From Clostridiales bacterium (lineage in GTDB: Bacteria > Bacillota > Clostridia > Christensenellales > UBA1242), in assembly GCA_015055515.1 (NCBI GenBank), contig SVIC01000002.1, positions 62,001 to 126,000 on the forward strand: 64,000 nucleotides of DNA. Reading direction: 5' to 3'. The position numbers and the translations under genes were made by a program. Positions 51,648 to 62,028 of this stretch are shown piece after piece (the first letter of the stretch is position 1; each line of letters starts with the position of its first letter). The notes beneath the pieces are model-generated. The model was not told where the DNA came from. It saw only the letters and a list, made by a program, of their open reading frames with translations, and did not search any database.

Positions 51648-51664
51648 ATAACCATAATAAAAAA

Positions 51665-51741
51665 TGGTGTGCCAGAAGGGATTCGAACCCCTGACCCTCG
51701 CCTTAGAAGGGCGATGCTCTATCCAGCTGAGCTACTGGCAC
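51665..51741 (-). tRNA. tRNA-Arg (TCT)
   Basis: GTGCCAGTAGCTCAGCTGGATAGAGCATCGCCCTTCTAAGGCGAGGGTCAGGGGTTCGAATCCCTTCTGGCACACCA. Confidence 0.95.
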
Positions 51742-51762
51742 ACGACTTGTATACTTTTTGAT

Positions 51763-51836
51763 TGGAGCGGGTGATGGGAATCGAACCCACGCAGCCAGCT
51801 TGGAAGGCTGGAGTACTACCATTGTACTACACCCGC
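51763..51836 (-). tRNA. tRNA-Gly (TCC)
   Basis: GCGGGTGTAGTACAATGGTAGTACTCCAGCCTTCCAAGCTGGCTGCGTGGGTTCGATTCCCATCACCCGCTCCA. Confidence 0.95.
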
Positions 51837-51961
51837 AAAAATGGTTATGTAATCAAAAAGCAACATAATAATAACAAATCTAATCCATGATTGTCAACAA
51901 TTTTTGAAATATTTTTATTTTTTTATATTTATATTTGATTACAATAACCCTTATTATATTA

Positions 51962-52429
51962 TTAAATACTTATATATTCATAATTTATATCATTATTGTC
52001 TATTCTGATCTCTAACGCCACACCATTCTTAAGTGACCCAGGATTGAGATAAACTATACCATCAGATATATAATTATATCTAGAATGTGTATGACCAAAT
52101 AACACCATGTCTACCCCTATCATCTTTGCGTATTTCTCAATACTAAGCATTGTCCTCTTTACCTCAAATGTATTGCCATGAGTGCAAAGGATATTCTTAC
52201 CAGCAATATTTATTACTTTCTCATAAGGATATGTGCTAAAAAAATCACAATTGCCTCTAACTGCTGTAACATTTGGCATGTTCTCATACAGACCCAGATC
52301 TGTCAATCCATCACCAAGGAATATAAAGTGGTCAAAAGTATATTCATTAAAAATCTTATCTATCTTGTCTTTTGCACCATGAGAGTCAGACACTACAATG
52401 ATAGTAGCTCTATTACTCTTTGTCATCAC
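51962..52429 (-). CDS. YfcE/MJ0936 family metallophosphoesterase
   Basis: VSDSHGAKDKI, FLGDGLTD, VRGNCDFF, CTHGNTF, FGHTHSRYN, NPGSL. Confidence 0.93.
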   Translation of the reverse strand: MMTKSNRATIIVVSDSHGAKDKIDKIFNEYTFDHFIFLGDGLTDLGLYENMPNVTAVRGNCDFFSTYPYEKVINIAGKNILCTHGNTFEVKRTMLSIEKYAKMIGVDMVLFGHTHSRYNYISDGIVYLNPGSLKNGVALEIRIDNNDINYEYISI

Positions 52430-53339
52430 TTATATCGTCTTCCTTCGAGGCTTGCTTCTCATTTCTCTTGTCTATCCTAGACTGCATATCCTTGATAATA
52501 TCGTTGGATTCCGCCTTGATCTGTTGCACTTTCCAGTTATATCTTTGTTGCAGTTTTACCCTCTTCTTTGCTACTTTTTTCATAGATTTGGCATGTTTTG
52601 ACTTAATAGCCTCTTCCTTTTTCTCCAGTTTCTCTTGCAAATGTTCTTTTAATTCCTCTTCCTTTTCTTTCAGATCATCCAATTTCTCTAATTTCTTGTC
52701 TTCTACCCTCTCCAGGTCTTTCTTTACACTTTCCTTGAAATTAATTAATCTCTCTTCGTTTGCGAAAAGTCTAATAAAATTCGTTCTATGTGCCACAACA
52801 TCAATAATGACAACAACCCACATCAGTATCATTGCCACATAGTTATATTGAATACCGGAAATGAATGTATGCACAATAGCAAAAATTATAATAAAAAACA
52901 TACTAGCAAGACTACCAATCTTGACAATAAGTAAGAATATAAGATCTGCTATAAGTATAGCAAGTGCCAGCAAAGGATTAGCAACTATGAACATACCTAT
53001 AGTGCACGCAATACCTTTGCCCCCTCTAAAATTGTACAATGCAGGGTACATATGGCCAATTACAGCCGAAAAGCCACCCACAAACATAGCAATTGTAGAT
53101 AGATATTCGTTACCTGGAAATAACACAAATCTACCAATTAGTGCCGGAATAGCTGCCTTCAAAGCATCGCAAAACAGTGTCAAGATACCCATCTTTAGCC
53201 CATACGTACGTAGCATATTCATGGTACCAGGATTGCCACTGCCCGACTTTGTAATATCTTTCTTAATCAATCTAGATATACTAATATTACCTAACAAATA
53301 GCCCAGTAATACTAATAATGCAAACTTAATTATTTCCAT
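52413..53339 (-). CDS. plsY: Glycerol-3-phosphate acyltransferase PlsY with C-terminal coiled-coil extension
   Basis: SGNPGTMNMLRTYG, GHMYPALYNFRGGKGIA; C-terminal ~110 aa Lys/Glu-rich. Confidence 0.9.
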   Translation of the reverse strand: MEIIKFALLVLLGYLLGNISISRLIKKDITKSGSGNPGTMNMLRTYGLKMGILTLFCDALKAAIPALIGRFVLFPGNEYLSTIAMFVGGFSAVIGHMYPALYNFRGGKGIACTIGMFIVANPLLALAILIADLIFLLIVKIGSLASMFFIIIFAIVHTFISGIQYNYVAMILMWVVVIIDVVAHRTNFIRLFANEERLINFKESVKKDLERVEDKKLEKLDDLKEKEEELKEHLQEKLEKKEEAIKSKHAKSMKKVAKKRVKLQQRYNWKVQQIKAESNDIIKDMQSRIDKRNEKQASKEDDISDDKE

Positions 53340-54657
53340 CTTTCTCTGCCTTACTCTTTATAATTAACTTAATAGGTGTACCAGAATAATCCACACTCTT
53401 TCTAATACAATTCTCTAAATATCTAACGTATGAGAAATGCATTAGTTTTGCATCATTACAGAACACCACAAATGTAGGAGGTGCCACCTCTGCCTGCGTA
53501 ATATAATATATCTTACATCTTCTGCCACTTCTAGCAGGAGGCTCATTCACAAGTATTGCCGACTGCAATATCTCATTCAATACACTTGTACCAATTCTGT
53601 TATGAGCATTATAGTACACCTTCTCTACTGTCTCCATAACCTTATTCAGCCTCTGCCCAGTAAGGGTCGATGTATATAGCGGAATATAATAATCCATGAA
53701 CTTCAGATCTTCATCTAGCTTTTTATTAAATTCATTCATTGAATGTGTATCTTTTTCTATCAGATCCCACTTATTCATTAAGATTATGCTAGGCTTGCCC
53801 GCCTCGTGTACGTATCCAGCAATCCTCACATCTTGCTCTGATAGCCCTTCGCTAGAATCCACTACTATTATCACCACATCAGCACGCTTGATAGCCTCAA
53901 ACGATCGAAGAATACTATATAGTTCCACACTCTCTGGCTCTATCGCTCTCTTTCTTCTAATACCAGCAGTATCTATAAGTACGAAATCCTTATTATTATA
54001 TCTAAAAGGAGTGTCAATAGCATCTCTGGTTGTTCCTGCAACATCGCTGACCATTACTCTATTCTCACCCACTAGTCTATTAAGTAGGCTACTTTTACCA
54101 GCATTAGGCTTACCCACTATTGCTATCTTTATCTTATCCTTATCCTCATCTACACTTACTTTGTTCTTAAATTTGGATACAATACTATCCAGTAGATCAC
54201 CTATACCCATACCTTGTACGCTAGATATACCTATAGGCTCACCTAATCCAAGGTTATAGAACTCGTACAATTTCTGCTCATCATAGTTATCCAACTTGTT
54301 TACAGCAAGCACGACAGGCACATTGTATTTTCTAAGGAAATTAACAGCGTCATAATCGGCAGGAACAAGCCCTTCCTTGCCATCTACTACCATCACAACT
54401 ACATCAGCAAGATCTACTGCAATAGAGGCTTGCTTAGTGATATTCTGCTGAAACTCAGACTTATTAAGTACATCAAGGCCACCAGTATCAACTAGCGAAA
54501 AAGCATAGTCACACCATGTTGCGTCACCATATATTCTATCCCTTGTTACTCCTGGCATGTCCTCTACAATACTAATTCTCTTGCCACATATTCTATTAAA
54601 AAGAGTACTTTTGCCTACATTTGGCCTACCTACTATCGCTACTAATGGCTTCTCCAT
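53326..54657 (-). CDS. der: GTPase Der (EngA)
   Basis: Two G domains: VGRPNVGKSTLFNR and VGKPNAGKSSLLNR. Confidence 0.96.
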   Translation of the reverse strand: MEKPLVAIVGRPNVGKSTLFNRICGKRISIVEDMPGVTRDRIYGDATWCDYAFSLVDTGGLDVLNKSEFQQNITKQASIAVDLADVVVMVVDGKEGLVPADYDAVNFLRKYNVPVVLAVNKLDNYDEQKLYEFYNLGLGEPIGISSVQGMGIGDLLDSIVSKFKNKVSVDEDKDKIKIAIVGKPNAGKSSLLNRLVGENRVMVSDVAGTTRDAIDTPFRYNNKDFVLIDTAGIRRKRAIEPESVELYSILRSFEAIKRADVVIIVVDSSEGLSEQDVRIAGYVHEAGKPSIILMNKWDLIEKDTHSMNEFNKKLDEDLKFMDYYIPLYTSTLTGQRLNKVMETVEKVYYNAHNRIGTSVLNEILQSAILVNEPPARSGRRCKIYYITQAEVAPPTFVVFCNDAKLMHFSYVRYLENCIRKSVDYSGTPIKLIIKSKAEKDGNN

Positions 54658-54805
54658 ACTTATCCTCCAGCAATTTTTGTCTAATTAGTATATCATACCT
54701 TAACTGCAAAAAGAAATATTATTATACGAATTTGAAAAAGAAATTTTTCTAAATACATCAAAAAATAGCCTATGAATTGATATCATCATAGGACTATTTC
54801 CCTTA

Positions 54806-57379
54806 TTATTCTGTTATCATAAATGGATATACATTTACTACCTTAATAGGCTTATCCATCTTCAGAGATCTATCAAGTGGTTTTACTACTGGTATTTTGC
54901 TAGATTTGACTAACTTCAATACTCCCTTGTCTTTCTCCACTACAAATTCTGTATTTGGTGTCAATCTTCTAGCATAGACCAACTTAGGAATATCATTCTT
55001 TACAGTAATTATCTTAGTTCCTTTCTTATTTCTAAGAGATTGTGGAATTTGCTTATACTTAATAGTATGCATTAGTCCATTATTAGCAAATATTGTCACT
55101 GCATCCTCTGGTGTTACCTGCATAGCAGATACAACCTCATCCTTAGTTGCTAACTGAATACCCTTGACACCCACACTCACTCTACCACTGACAGCGATAT
55201 CATCAATTGGCACAACCATACCTATACCATCCTTGGTAAACAACGCCATCTGCGACCCTTGTTTTACCAGTTCTACGGCAATCACTTCATCTCCATCTTT
55301 TAGCTTCATACCTGCCACATAACTTTTTGCACAGATATATTCTGATGCAGGAGACTTCTTGATCATACCGAACTTACTAACCATGACTATAACATCACTG
55401 CCACCATCTTTGCCAAGGTCTAGCATGTTAACTATCTTCTCATTAGTATTCACTCCCTTAGCATAAGACACCAAGTTGGCACCTTTGTCACGGAACTTAC
55501 ACTGATTAATATTAGATACACTTAGTTGTATGGAGTTGCCCATATTAGTAAATATATGCACTAATCCATCTGTCTTGAACATCTTAGATACAATTGGTAT
55601 TTCGTAAGTTGTGGCATTTGCACTCAGATCCTTTGTTGCCATATTATAACTTTTCTTATTTACAGCCTTCAATGTTGCATTCGGAGTAGCAATGATATGT
55701 AATTCCTCATCCACTTCACCGTCACTAACACTAGTCTCAACTATCTCAAACTCATCTGGATTAATAAACTCTGTCTTTCTATCACAACCAAATTTCTTAG
55801 CAATATCATTTAATTCATGCTTAACAATCTTTAACTGCATTTTCTCGCTCTTTAATATCGCAGTATATCTTACAATTAGATCTTTCAATCTCTTCAACTC
55901 AGTAGTTAACTTATCCACCTCTAAGCTAGTAAGTCTAGCAAGTCTCATATCAAGTATTGCTTGTGCTTGAACATCAGACAACTTGAACTTCTCTATCAAT
56001 CTAATCTTGGCATCGGTAACACTCTTACTAGTCTTAATGATCTTAATAACCGCATCAATATTCTGAATAGCAATTAGAAGCCCCTCTAATATATGCTCTT
56101 TCTTCAAGCACGCCTCTAGATCGAACTTGGTTCTATTATATATGACTTTCTTCTGATAATTAACATAATAACTTAGATAATCTATTAGGCTAAGTTGCTT
56201 TGGCTTACCATCGGCAATGGCAACCATATTTGCATTGAATGATGCCTGCAGATCTGTTTGCTTGAATAAGATATTAAGGATATTCTGCACCTTTGCATCT
56301 TTCTTTAGTTTTATTACAGCACGTGTTCCTTGTCTATCTGACTCATCCACTATATCTAGTATATAACTAAGATCACCCTTATCATCAGCCTCTTTTAGAG
56401 ATGCTATTTTTTGTAGTAGCGTTGCTTTATTTACTTGATAAGGAATCTCGGTAAATACAATGTTCTTTTTATCATTATCGGCGTTCTCAATATGATACTT
56501 AGATCTAATAATTATCTTGCCTTTACCAGTCTCATACACCTTTGCCATATCTTCAGCATTAATAATATAGCCACCGGTAGGGAAATCTGGTCCTGGAATA
56601 ACCTTTAATAGTTGCTTTAATGTGATATTAGGATTATCAATATACGCACACACAGCATTACATGCTTCACGCAAATTGTGTGTAGGAATATTGGTTGCTA
56701 GTCCTACCGCAATACCCATACTACCATTAACTAGTAGGTTCGGAAATCTACCTGGTAGCATATCTGGCTCTTTGCAAGAGTCATCGAAGTTCAGGCTCCA
56801 TGATACTGTATTCTTATCTATATCTCTTAATAATTCTAGTGACAATGGTGCTAGTCTTGCCTCGGTATAACGCATAGCCGCTGCACCATCACCATCCACA
56901 CTACCATAGTTACCATGTCCATCTACTAGGACTTCACCCATATTGAATGGCTGTGCCAGACGCACCATTGTATCATATATACTACGGTCACCATGAGGGT
57001 GATATTTACCCATACAGTCACCCACTATACGAGCACTCTTTCTATAAGGTCTATCTGGCATTACGCCCACTTCTAGCATACTATACAGTACTCTTCGCTG
57101 TACAGGCTTCAATCCATCTTCTACTCTAGGTAATGCACGATCTAGAATAACATATTCACTATAAGGTAGCATACTCTCATGTATAACCACATCTACCGCT
57201 TTAGTAACGTATGTCTCACCCTCCAGTTTTTCCTTCATTTCTTCGGCTTTTTTAGACCTTCTAGGCTTCTTTACCTCTTGTGCCATTGTCTCTTCTACAA
57301 TACTTTCTTTTACCTTTGTCTCTTTCTTAGACACAATATACTTGGATATATCTTCATTATTATCTATCTTCTTTGGCAT
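54806..57379 (-). CDS. parC: DNA topoisomerase (ATP-hydrolysing) subunit A, probably topo IV ParC
   Basis: RALPRVEDGLKPVQRRVLYSM, MGKYHPHGD, AAMRYTEARL; no clear GyrA box seen. Confidence 0.85.
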   Translation of the reverse strand: MPKKIDNNEDISKYIVSKKETKVKESIVEETMAQEVKKPRRSKKAEEMKEKLEGETYVTKAVDVVIHESMLPYSEYVILDRALPRVEDGLKPVQRRVLYSMLEVGVMPDRPYRKSARIVGDCMGKYHPHGDRSIYDTMVRLAQPFNMGEVLVDGHGNYGSVDGDGAAAMRYTEARLAPLSLELLRDIDKNTVSWSLNFDDSCKEPDMLPGRFPNLLVNGSMGIAVGLATNIPTHNLREACNAVCAYIDNPNITLKQLLKVIPGPDFPTGGYIINAEDMAKVYETGKGKIIIRSKYHIENADNDKKNIVFTEIPYQVNKATLLQKIASLKEADDKGDLSYILDIVDESDRQGTRAVIKLKKDAKVQNILNILFKQTDLQASFNANMVAIADGKPKQLSLIDYLSYYVNYQKKVIYNRTKFDLEACLKKEHILEGLLIAIQNIDAVIKIIKTSKSVTDAKIRLIEKFKLSDVQAQAILDMRLARLTSLEVDKLTTELKRLKDLIVRYTAILKSEKMQLKIVKHELNDIAKKFGCDRKTEFINPDEFEIVETSVSDGEVDEELHIIATPNATLKAVNKKSYNMATKDLSANATTYEIPIVSKMFKTDGLVHIFTNMGNSIQLSVSNINQCKFRDKGANLVSYAKGVNTNEKIVNMLDLGKDGGSDVIVMVSKFGMIKKSPASEYICAKSYVAGMKLKDGDEVIAVELVKQGSQMALFTKDGIGMVVPIDDIAVSGRVSVGVKGIQLATKDEVVSAMQVTPEDAVTIFANNGLMHTIKYKQIPQSLRNKKGTKIITVKNDIPKLVYARRLTPNTEFVVEKDKGVLKLVKSSKIPVVKPLDRSLKMDKPIKVVNVYPFMITE

Positions 57380-57381
57380 AA

Positions 57382-59337
57382 TTACTTCCTATCCTTCTCA
57401 AAATTAGATACTTTGTTAAAGTTTGCATTCTCTATAATATATTTCTTTCTGGCATCGATATCATCACCCATAAGAGTATTGATCATCTTCTCCGCCTCAG
57501 CCACATCATCCAAAGTCACCTGTACTAATACCCTCTTCTCCGGATCCATAGTGGTCTTCCACAACTGCTCGGCAGTCATCTCACCTAGTCCCTTAAATCT
57601 CTGCACTGTATAACTGGACGATCCCTTGGTTGCCTTTAGATAATCTTCATCATTATAGATGTATGTAGTCTCATTACGCTTAGTAATCTTATATAGAGGT
57701 GCAACACCTATAAATACGTGACCATCTAATATCAATTCCTTCATATATCTATAGAAGAATGTAAGCAGTATTGATCTAATATGTGCACCATCTTGGTCGG
57801 CATCGGCAAGAATTATAACCTTATTGTATTTAAGATTATTGATATTGAATGTGTCCCCAATACCTGTACCCAATGCACTAATAATTGTTCTAATTTCTTC
57901 GTTGTCTAGAATTTGTGCAAGACGCTTCTTCTCTACATTAAGAGGTTTTCCACGAAGAGGAAGAATTGCTTGGAAGCTTCTATCACGGGCTTGCTTTGCA
58001 CTGCCACCCGCACTATCACCCTCAACTATAAAGACCTCATTAAGTAGCGGATTACGCCCCGAACAACTAGCCAATTTTCCAACTAAGCTAAAGGTCTCTG
58101 CACTATGAGCTTGTCTTGTTAGGTCCTTTGCCTTTTTTGCGGCCTCTCTTGCTTTTTGTGCAAGTCTGCCCTTTGCTATTATAGCAGATATTACATCTTT
58201 ACTTCCCTTCTTCTCTGCAAACAGGATTAGATTATTATATACTATCTGCTCAACCTCTGATTTTGCTTCTGGGTTACCCAGCTTTGTCTTAGTCTGACCC
58301 TCGAACTGCACATTCTTCATCTTCACAGACAGAACAACAGACATACCCTCCTTGAAATCATCGTTGGTAAGGTTAGAATCCTTTTCCTTAATTATACCCA
58401 GCTTTCTACCCGCTTCATTAATTGCACGTGTAAATCCACTCTTAAATCCAGTCTCGTGTGTACCACCTTCGCTAGTAGGAATATTATTAACATAAGAGAA
58501 TATATTCTCAGCATAACTATCGGTGTATTGTATAGCACACTCCATAACAACCTTGTCGCTAGTGCCATCGAAATATATTGGATCCTTGTATGCCAAAGAC
58601 CTCTCCTTGTTGATATATTTCATGAAATCTATCAATCCATCCTTGAACTGATATGACACCATTCGAATTTCTGGTACTTCTCTATATGTATTATCTATGA
58701 GAACTAGTTCAATTCCTCTGTTAAGAAAAGCCAATTCCTTAAGCCTCTTAGAAATAGTATCGTACTCAAACTGAACCGTCTCAAATATCTTCGCATCGGG
58801 CTTAAATGTAACCTTCGTGCCTGATTTCTTAGTAGCACATACTTTCTTCAGTGATCCCTGTGGTACACCACCGGCATACTTACCATTAGACTTCTTTACT
58901 GTCTTGAAATCCATAGAATACTCGAAGCCATCTTTCCATACAACAACATTCAACCACTCTGACAGTGCATTGGTAACACTAGCGCCTACACCATGCAAAC
59001 CACCCGAGTATTTATAATTATCATTATTGAACTTACCGCCCGCATGAAGTTGAGTGAATACAACCTCTACACCACTCATATTCATAGTAGGATGCTTGTC
59101 TACTGGTATTCCTCTACCATCATCCTCTACTGTGACACTGCCATCTACATTCAAAGTCACTATAATCTTGTTACCATAACCATTAGTAATCTCATCTATG
59201 GAGTTATCTACAATCTCCCACAATATATGATGCAATCCTTTGCTACCAGTTGTACCTATGTACATTCCTGGACGAAGTCTAACTGCATCCAATCCCTCCA
59301 ATACTACGATATTGGCACTCTTATATGAACTTGCCAT
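57382..59337 (-). CDS. parE: DNA topoisomerase subunit B, probably topo IV ParE
   Basis: LRPGMYIGTTGSKGLHHILWEIVDNSIDE, VEGDSAGGSAKQARDR, RFKGLGEM; operon with parC-like gene. Confidence 0.87.
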   Translation of the reverse strand: MASSYKSANIVVLEGLDAVRLRPGMYIGTTGSKGLHHILWEIVDNSIDEITNGYGNKIIVTLNVDGSVTVEDDGRGIPVDKHPTMNMSGVEVVFTQLHAGGKFNNDNYKYSGGLHGVGASVTNALSEWLNVVVWKDGFEYSMDFKTVKKSNGKYAGGVPQGSLKKVCATKKSGTKVTFKPDAKIFETVQFEYDTISKRLKELAFLNRGIELVLIDNTYREVPEIRMVSYQFKDGLIDFMKYINKERSLAYKDPIYFDGTSDKVVMECAIQYTDSYAENIFSYVNNIPTSEGGTHETGFKSGFTRAINEAGRKLGIIKEKDSNLTNDDFKEGMSVVLSVKMKNVQFEGQTKTKLGNPEAKSEVEQIVYNNLILFAEKKGSKDVISAIIAKGRLAQKAREAAKKAKDLTRQAHSAETFSLVGKLASCSGRNPLLNEVFIVEGDSAGGSAKQARDRSFQAILPLRGKPLNVEKKRLAQILDNEEIRTIISALGTGIGDTFNINNLKYNKVIILADADQDGAHIRSILLTFFYRYMKELILDGHVFIGVAPLYKITKRNETTYIYNDEDYLKATKGSSSYTVQRFKGLGEMTAEQLWKTTMDPEKRVLVQVTLDDVAEAEKMINTLMGDDIDARKKYIIENANFNKVSNFEKDRK

Positions 59338-59591
59338 TATACACCTCTCTCCATATTATTAACAAAAGTAGTGTAACATATTTATTTTTATTTCCAAAAT
59401 AAAATCCAAACATTTGAACAAATTATTAAAAAGACCTACTTTTAGAACTTTTTGATATATCCACACGGGTGTCATCTTATTAATTTTATACATTTTGTAA
59501 GTATGTTTTTTAATTCAAATTCGATAAATTACAAGTCATAATGTAAATAAAATCAACCAAAACGCATACACTTTTAAGAAAAGGAGGAACT

Positions 59592-60638
59592 ATGGCAAAA
59601 TCAATAGTCTTAACAGGCGGAGGTACCGCAGGTCATGTAATGCCAAACATCGCCTTACTTCCTAGACTATCTAAAAAATTTGATAATATATACTACATTG
59701 GTAGCAAGAATGGTATAGAAAAAAGAATAATCTCTAATCATAAAAATGTAAAATACTACGAAGTGGACAGTGCAAAATTAGCAAGGAAATTAACATTAAA
59801 AAATCTAGCCACACCCTTCGTAATAATCAAATCGGTATGTCAATGCATAAAAATACTAAAGGAAATAAAGCCAACAGTAATTTTCTCTAAAGGCGGATAT
59901 GTTGCAGTGCCTGTCGTTATTGCCGGAAAGTTATTAAAAATTCCCATCATTGCACACGAAAGTGATTCCTCCATAGGACTTGCTAATAAGATAATATATA
60001 AGTTCTGTGACACCATGTACTTCTCATTCAAGGAGGCAATGACTGGATATGAGAAAAAAGGCATATATAGTGGATCACCAATAAGGCAAGAATTTACAAA
60101 TCCTCCAGCATACAAAATAGATAGCATTAATAGAAACAACAAAACAATTGTAATTATTGGAGGTAGCCTTGGTAGTACAGCAATTAATAAATTGATAATA
60201 TCAGCACTGCCAAAATTGCAAGATTATAATGTCATCAATATTGTAGGCAAAGGCAATATTAATAAAGAAATACAATACAAGAACTACATGCAATACGAAT
60301 TCGTAGATAATATTGCAGGATTATTGCAGTTGGCGGATGTGGTCATATCAAGGGCTGGGAGTAATACAATATTCGAGTTACTTGCAATGAACAAACCTAT
60401 GATATTAATACCTTTACCGAAGGATGAATCTAGAGGAGATCAATTAGTCAATGCTAAGATATTTGAGAAAAACGGATGGGCAAAACAACTGGATCAAAAA
60501 AGCACAACTACGGATATTTTAATCTCGGAAATCAATGATCTAATAAAAAACAAAAACAAATATATAACTAATATGAAAAAACAAAATAAAACAAATGCAG
60601 TTGAAATAATCGTATCCAAAATTGGTCAATATGTATAA
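59592..60638 (+). CDS. murG: UDP-N-acetylglucosamine--N-acetylmuramyl-(pentapeptide) pyrophosphoryl-undecaprenol N-acetylglucosamine transferase MurG
   Basis: VLTGGGTAGHVMPNIALLP, ISRAGSNTIFELLAMNKPMILIPLP; aaaaggaggaac RBS. Confidence 0.93.
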   Translation: MAKSIVLTGGGTAGHVMPNIALLPRLSKKFDNIYYIGSKNGIEKRIISNHKNVKYYEVDSAKLARKLTLKNLATPFVIIKSVCQCIKILKEIKPTVIFSKGGYVAVPVVIAGKLLKIPIIAHESDSSIGLANKIIYKFCDTMYFSFKEAMTGYEKKGIYSGSPIRQEFTNPPAYKIDSINRNNKTIVIIGGSLGSTAINKLIISALPKLQDYNVINIVGKGNINKEIQYKNYMQYEFVDNIAGLLQLADVVISRAGSNTIFELLAMNKPMILIPLPKDESRGDQLVNAKIFEKNGWAKQLDQKSTTTDILISEINDLIKNKNKYITNMKKQNKTNAVEIIVSKIGQYV

Positions 60639-60678
60639 TGTTATTGTCAAAAAATACTATTCGGTTATCAAAAATAAT

Positions 60679-60708
60679 AAAAAAGATGTCAAATACGACA
60701 TCTTTTTA
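60679..60708. terminator. Bidirectional terminator between convergent murG and cobW-family gene
   Basis: aaaaagatgtc-aaatac-gacatcttttt. Confidence 0.85.
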
Positions 60709-61986
60709 TATTTTATCTAGTTCTGTCTTTATAGCCGATTTATCTAAGTGCTGACCAATAAATACAAGCCTAATCATCCTATCACCATACTTATCATCCC
60801 AATCTCTTCTAAATGATTCATCCGATTCTAGCCATGCTCTTTTCTCTTCTTCAGATAGTATAACATCATACCATTCGCCGTTCTCTGTCAACGACTTCGA
60901 ATATCCTGCTTGCTCATACAGATATGACATATCTCTATTGTCTGTGAAATATACCACGCCCTTAGTTCTAATAATCTTTCTACCAAAATCCTTTGTACAG
61001 AAATCTTCAAAGCCCAATCTATCAAAGGGCTCTCTACGATAATATACGTATGTGCCTATCCCATACTCTTCACCATGTTCATGGTCATGGTCGTGATGGC
61101 AATGTCCGTGATGGTGGTCATGGTGTTCGTGATGGTCATGATCGTGGTCATGACAATGACACTTGTCATGATGATCTTCTTCATGATCATGGCAATGACA
61201 TTCTTCAATACTATGATGACACTCATCACACTCACCAACAACAGTCTCTTCGACTTCCTTTTCCAACTCTTGTATCCAACCAGCAGATGTAAGTGCGTGT
61301 TCAAAATTGAACAAATTAGTATCAAGGATATCCGCCATATCCACCTTAGAATAGTTAGTCTCTATAAGTTTTGCTGTGGGTTGCAATTTCTTTACTACAG
61401 CCCTAACTCTACCCAACTCTTCTTCATCTACATCATCAACTTTATTTAGTATTAGAATATCACAGAACTCAATCTGTTGAATAACAAGGTTTTCAATATC
61501 CTCTTCTTCTAGATTTTCTTTTTTTAATTTGTCTCCGCAACCAAATTCTTTTGCAAGTCGTATTGCATCTACAACTGCCACAACTGCATCTAACTTACAC
61601 ATTTCAAAGCCAAATATTTGTATTAGGTTTTCTCTCAAGAATTCCAAAGTCTGTGCAATAGGAACAGGCTCACATATACCACTAGCCTCAATAACTATAT
61701 GATCGAATTTATTCTGCTTTATTATTTCTGCTACTTGCTCAATAAGATCTTGCTTCAATGTGCAACAAATGCATCCATTAGATAACGCAACTAGGCTCTC
61801 TTCTTTCTTTCCAACAACGCCACCCTTCTCAATCAGTTGTGCATCTATATTAACTTCACCAATATCATTTACTATTACTGCTACTTTATAACCCTTAGTA
61901 TTAGATAATATATTGTTAAGTAGTGTTGTCTTGCCACTACCAAGATACCCTGTAACCAATGTAATAGGTACTGTTTTCATAATCAA
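60706..61986 (-). CDS. CobW/COG0523 family metallochaperone-like GTPase with His-rich region
   Basis: VTGYLGSGKTTLLNNIL, SNGCICCTL, NKVD; DHDHDHHEHHDHHHGHCHHDHDHEHG. Confidence 0.94.
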   Translation of the reverse strand: MIMKTVPITLVTGYLGSGKTTLLNNILSNTKGYKVAVIVNDIGEVNIDAQLIEKGGVVGKKEESLVALSNGCICCTLKQDLIEQVAEIIKQNKFDHIVIEASGICEPVPIAQTLEFLRENLIQIFGFEMCKLDAVVAVVDAIRLAKEFGCGDKLKKENLEEEDIENLVIQQIEFCDILILNKVDDVDEEELGRVRAVVKKLQPTAKLIETNYSKVDMADILDTNLFNFEHALTSAGWIQELEKEVEETVVGECDECHHSIEECHCHDHEEDHHDKCHCHDHDHDHHEHHDHHHGHCHHDHDHEHGEEYGIGTYVYYRREPFDRLGFEDFCTKDFGRKIIRTKGVVYFTDNRDMSYLYEQAGYSKSLTENGEWYDVILSEEEKRAWLESDESFRRDWDDKYGDRMIRLVFIGQHLDKSAIKTELDKI

Positions 61987-62028
61987 CCTCCAATATTTGA
62001 AATAACTAGGCCGTACGCCTAGTTATTA

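Noticed and set aside
61075-61449. Low-complexity Met/Val-rich + strand ORFs (MFMVMVVMAMSVMVVM...) opposite the cobW-family gene
   Set aside because: Antisense of the His/Asp codon repeat; no RBS or independent support.
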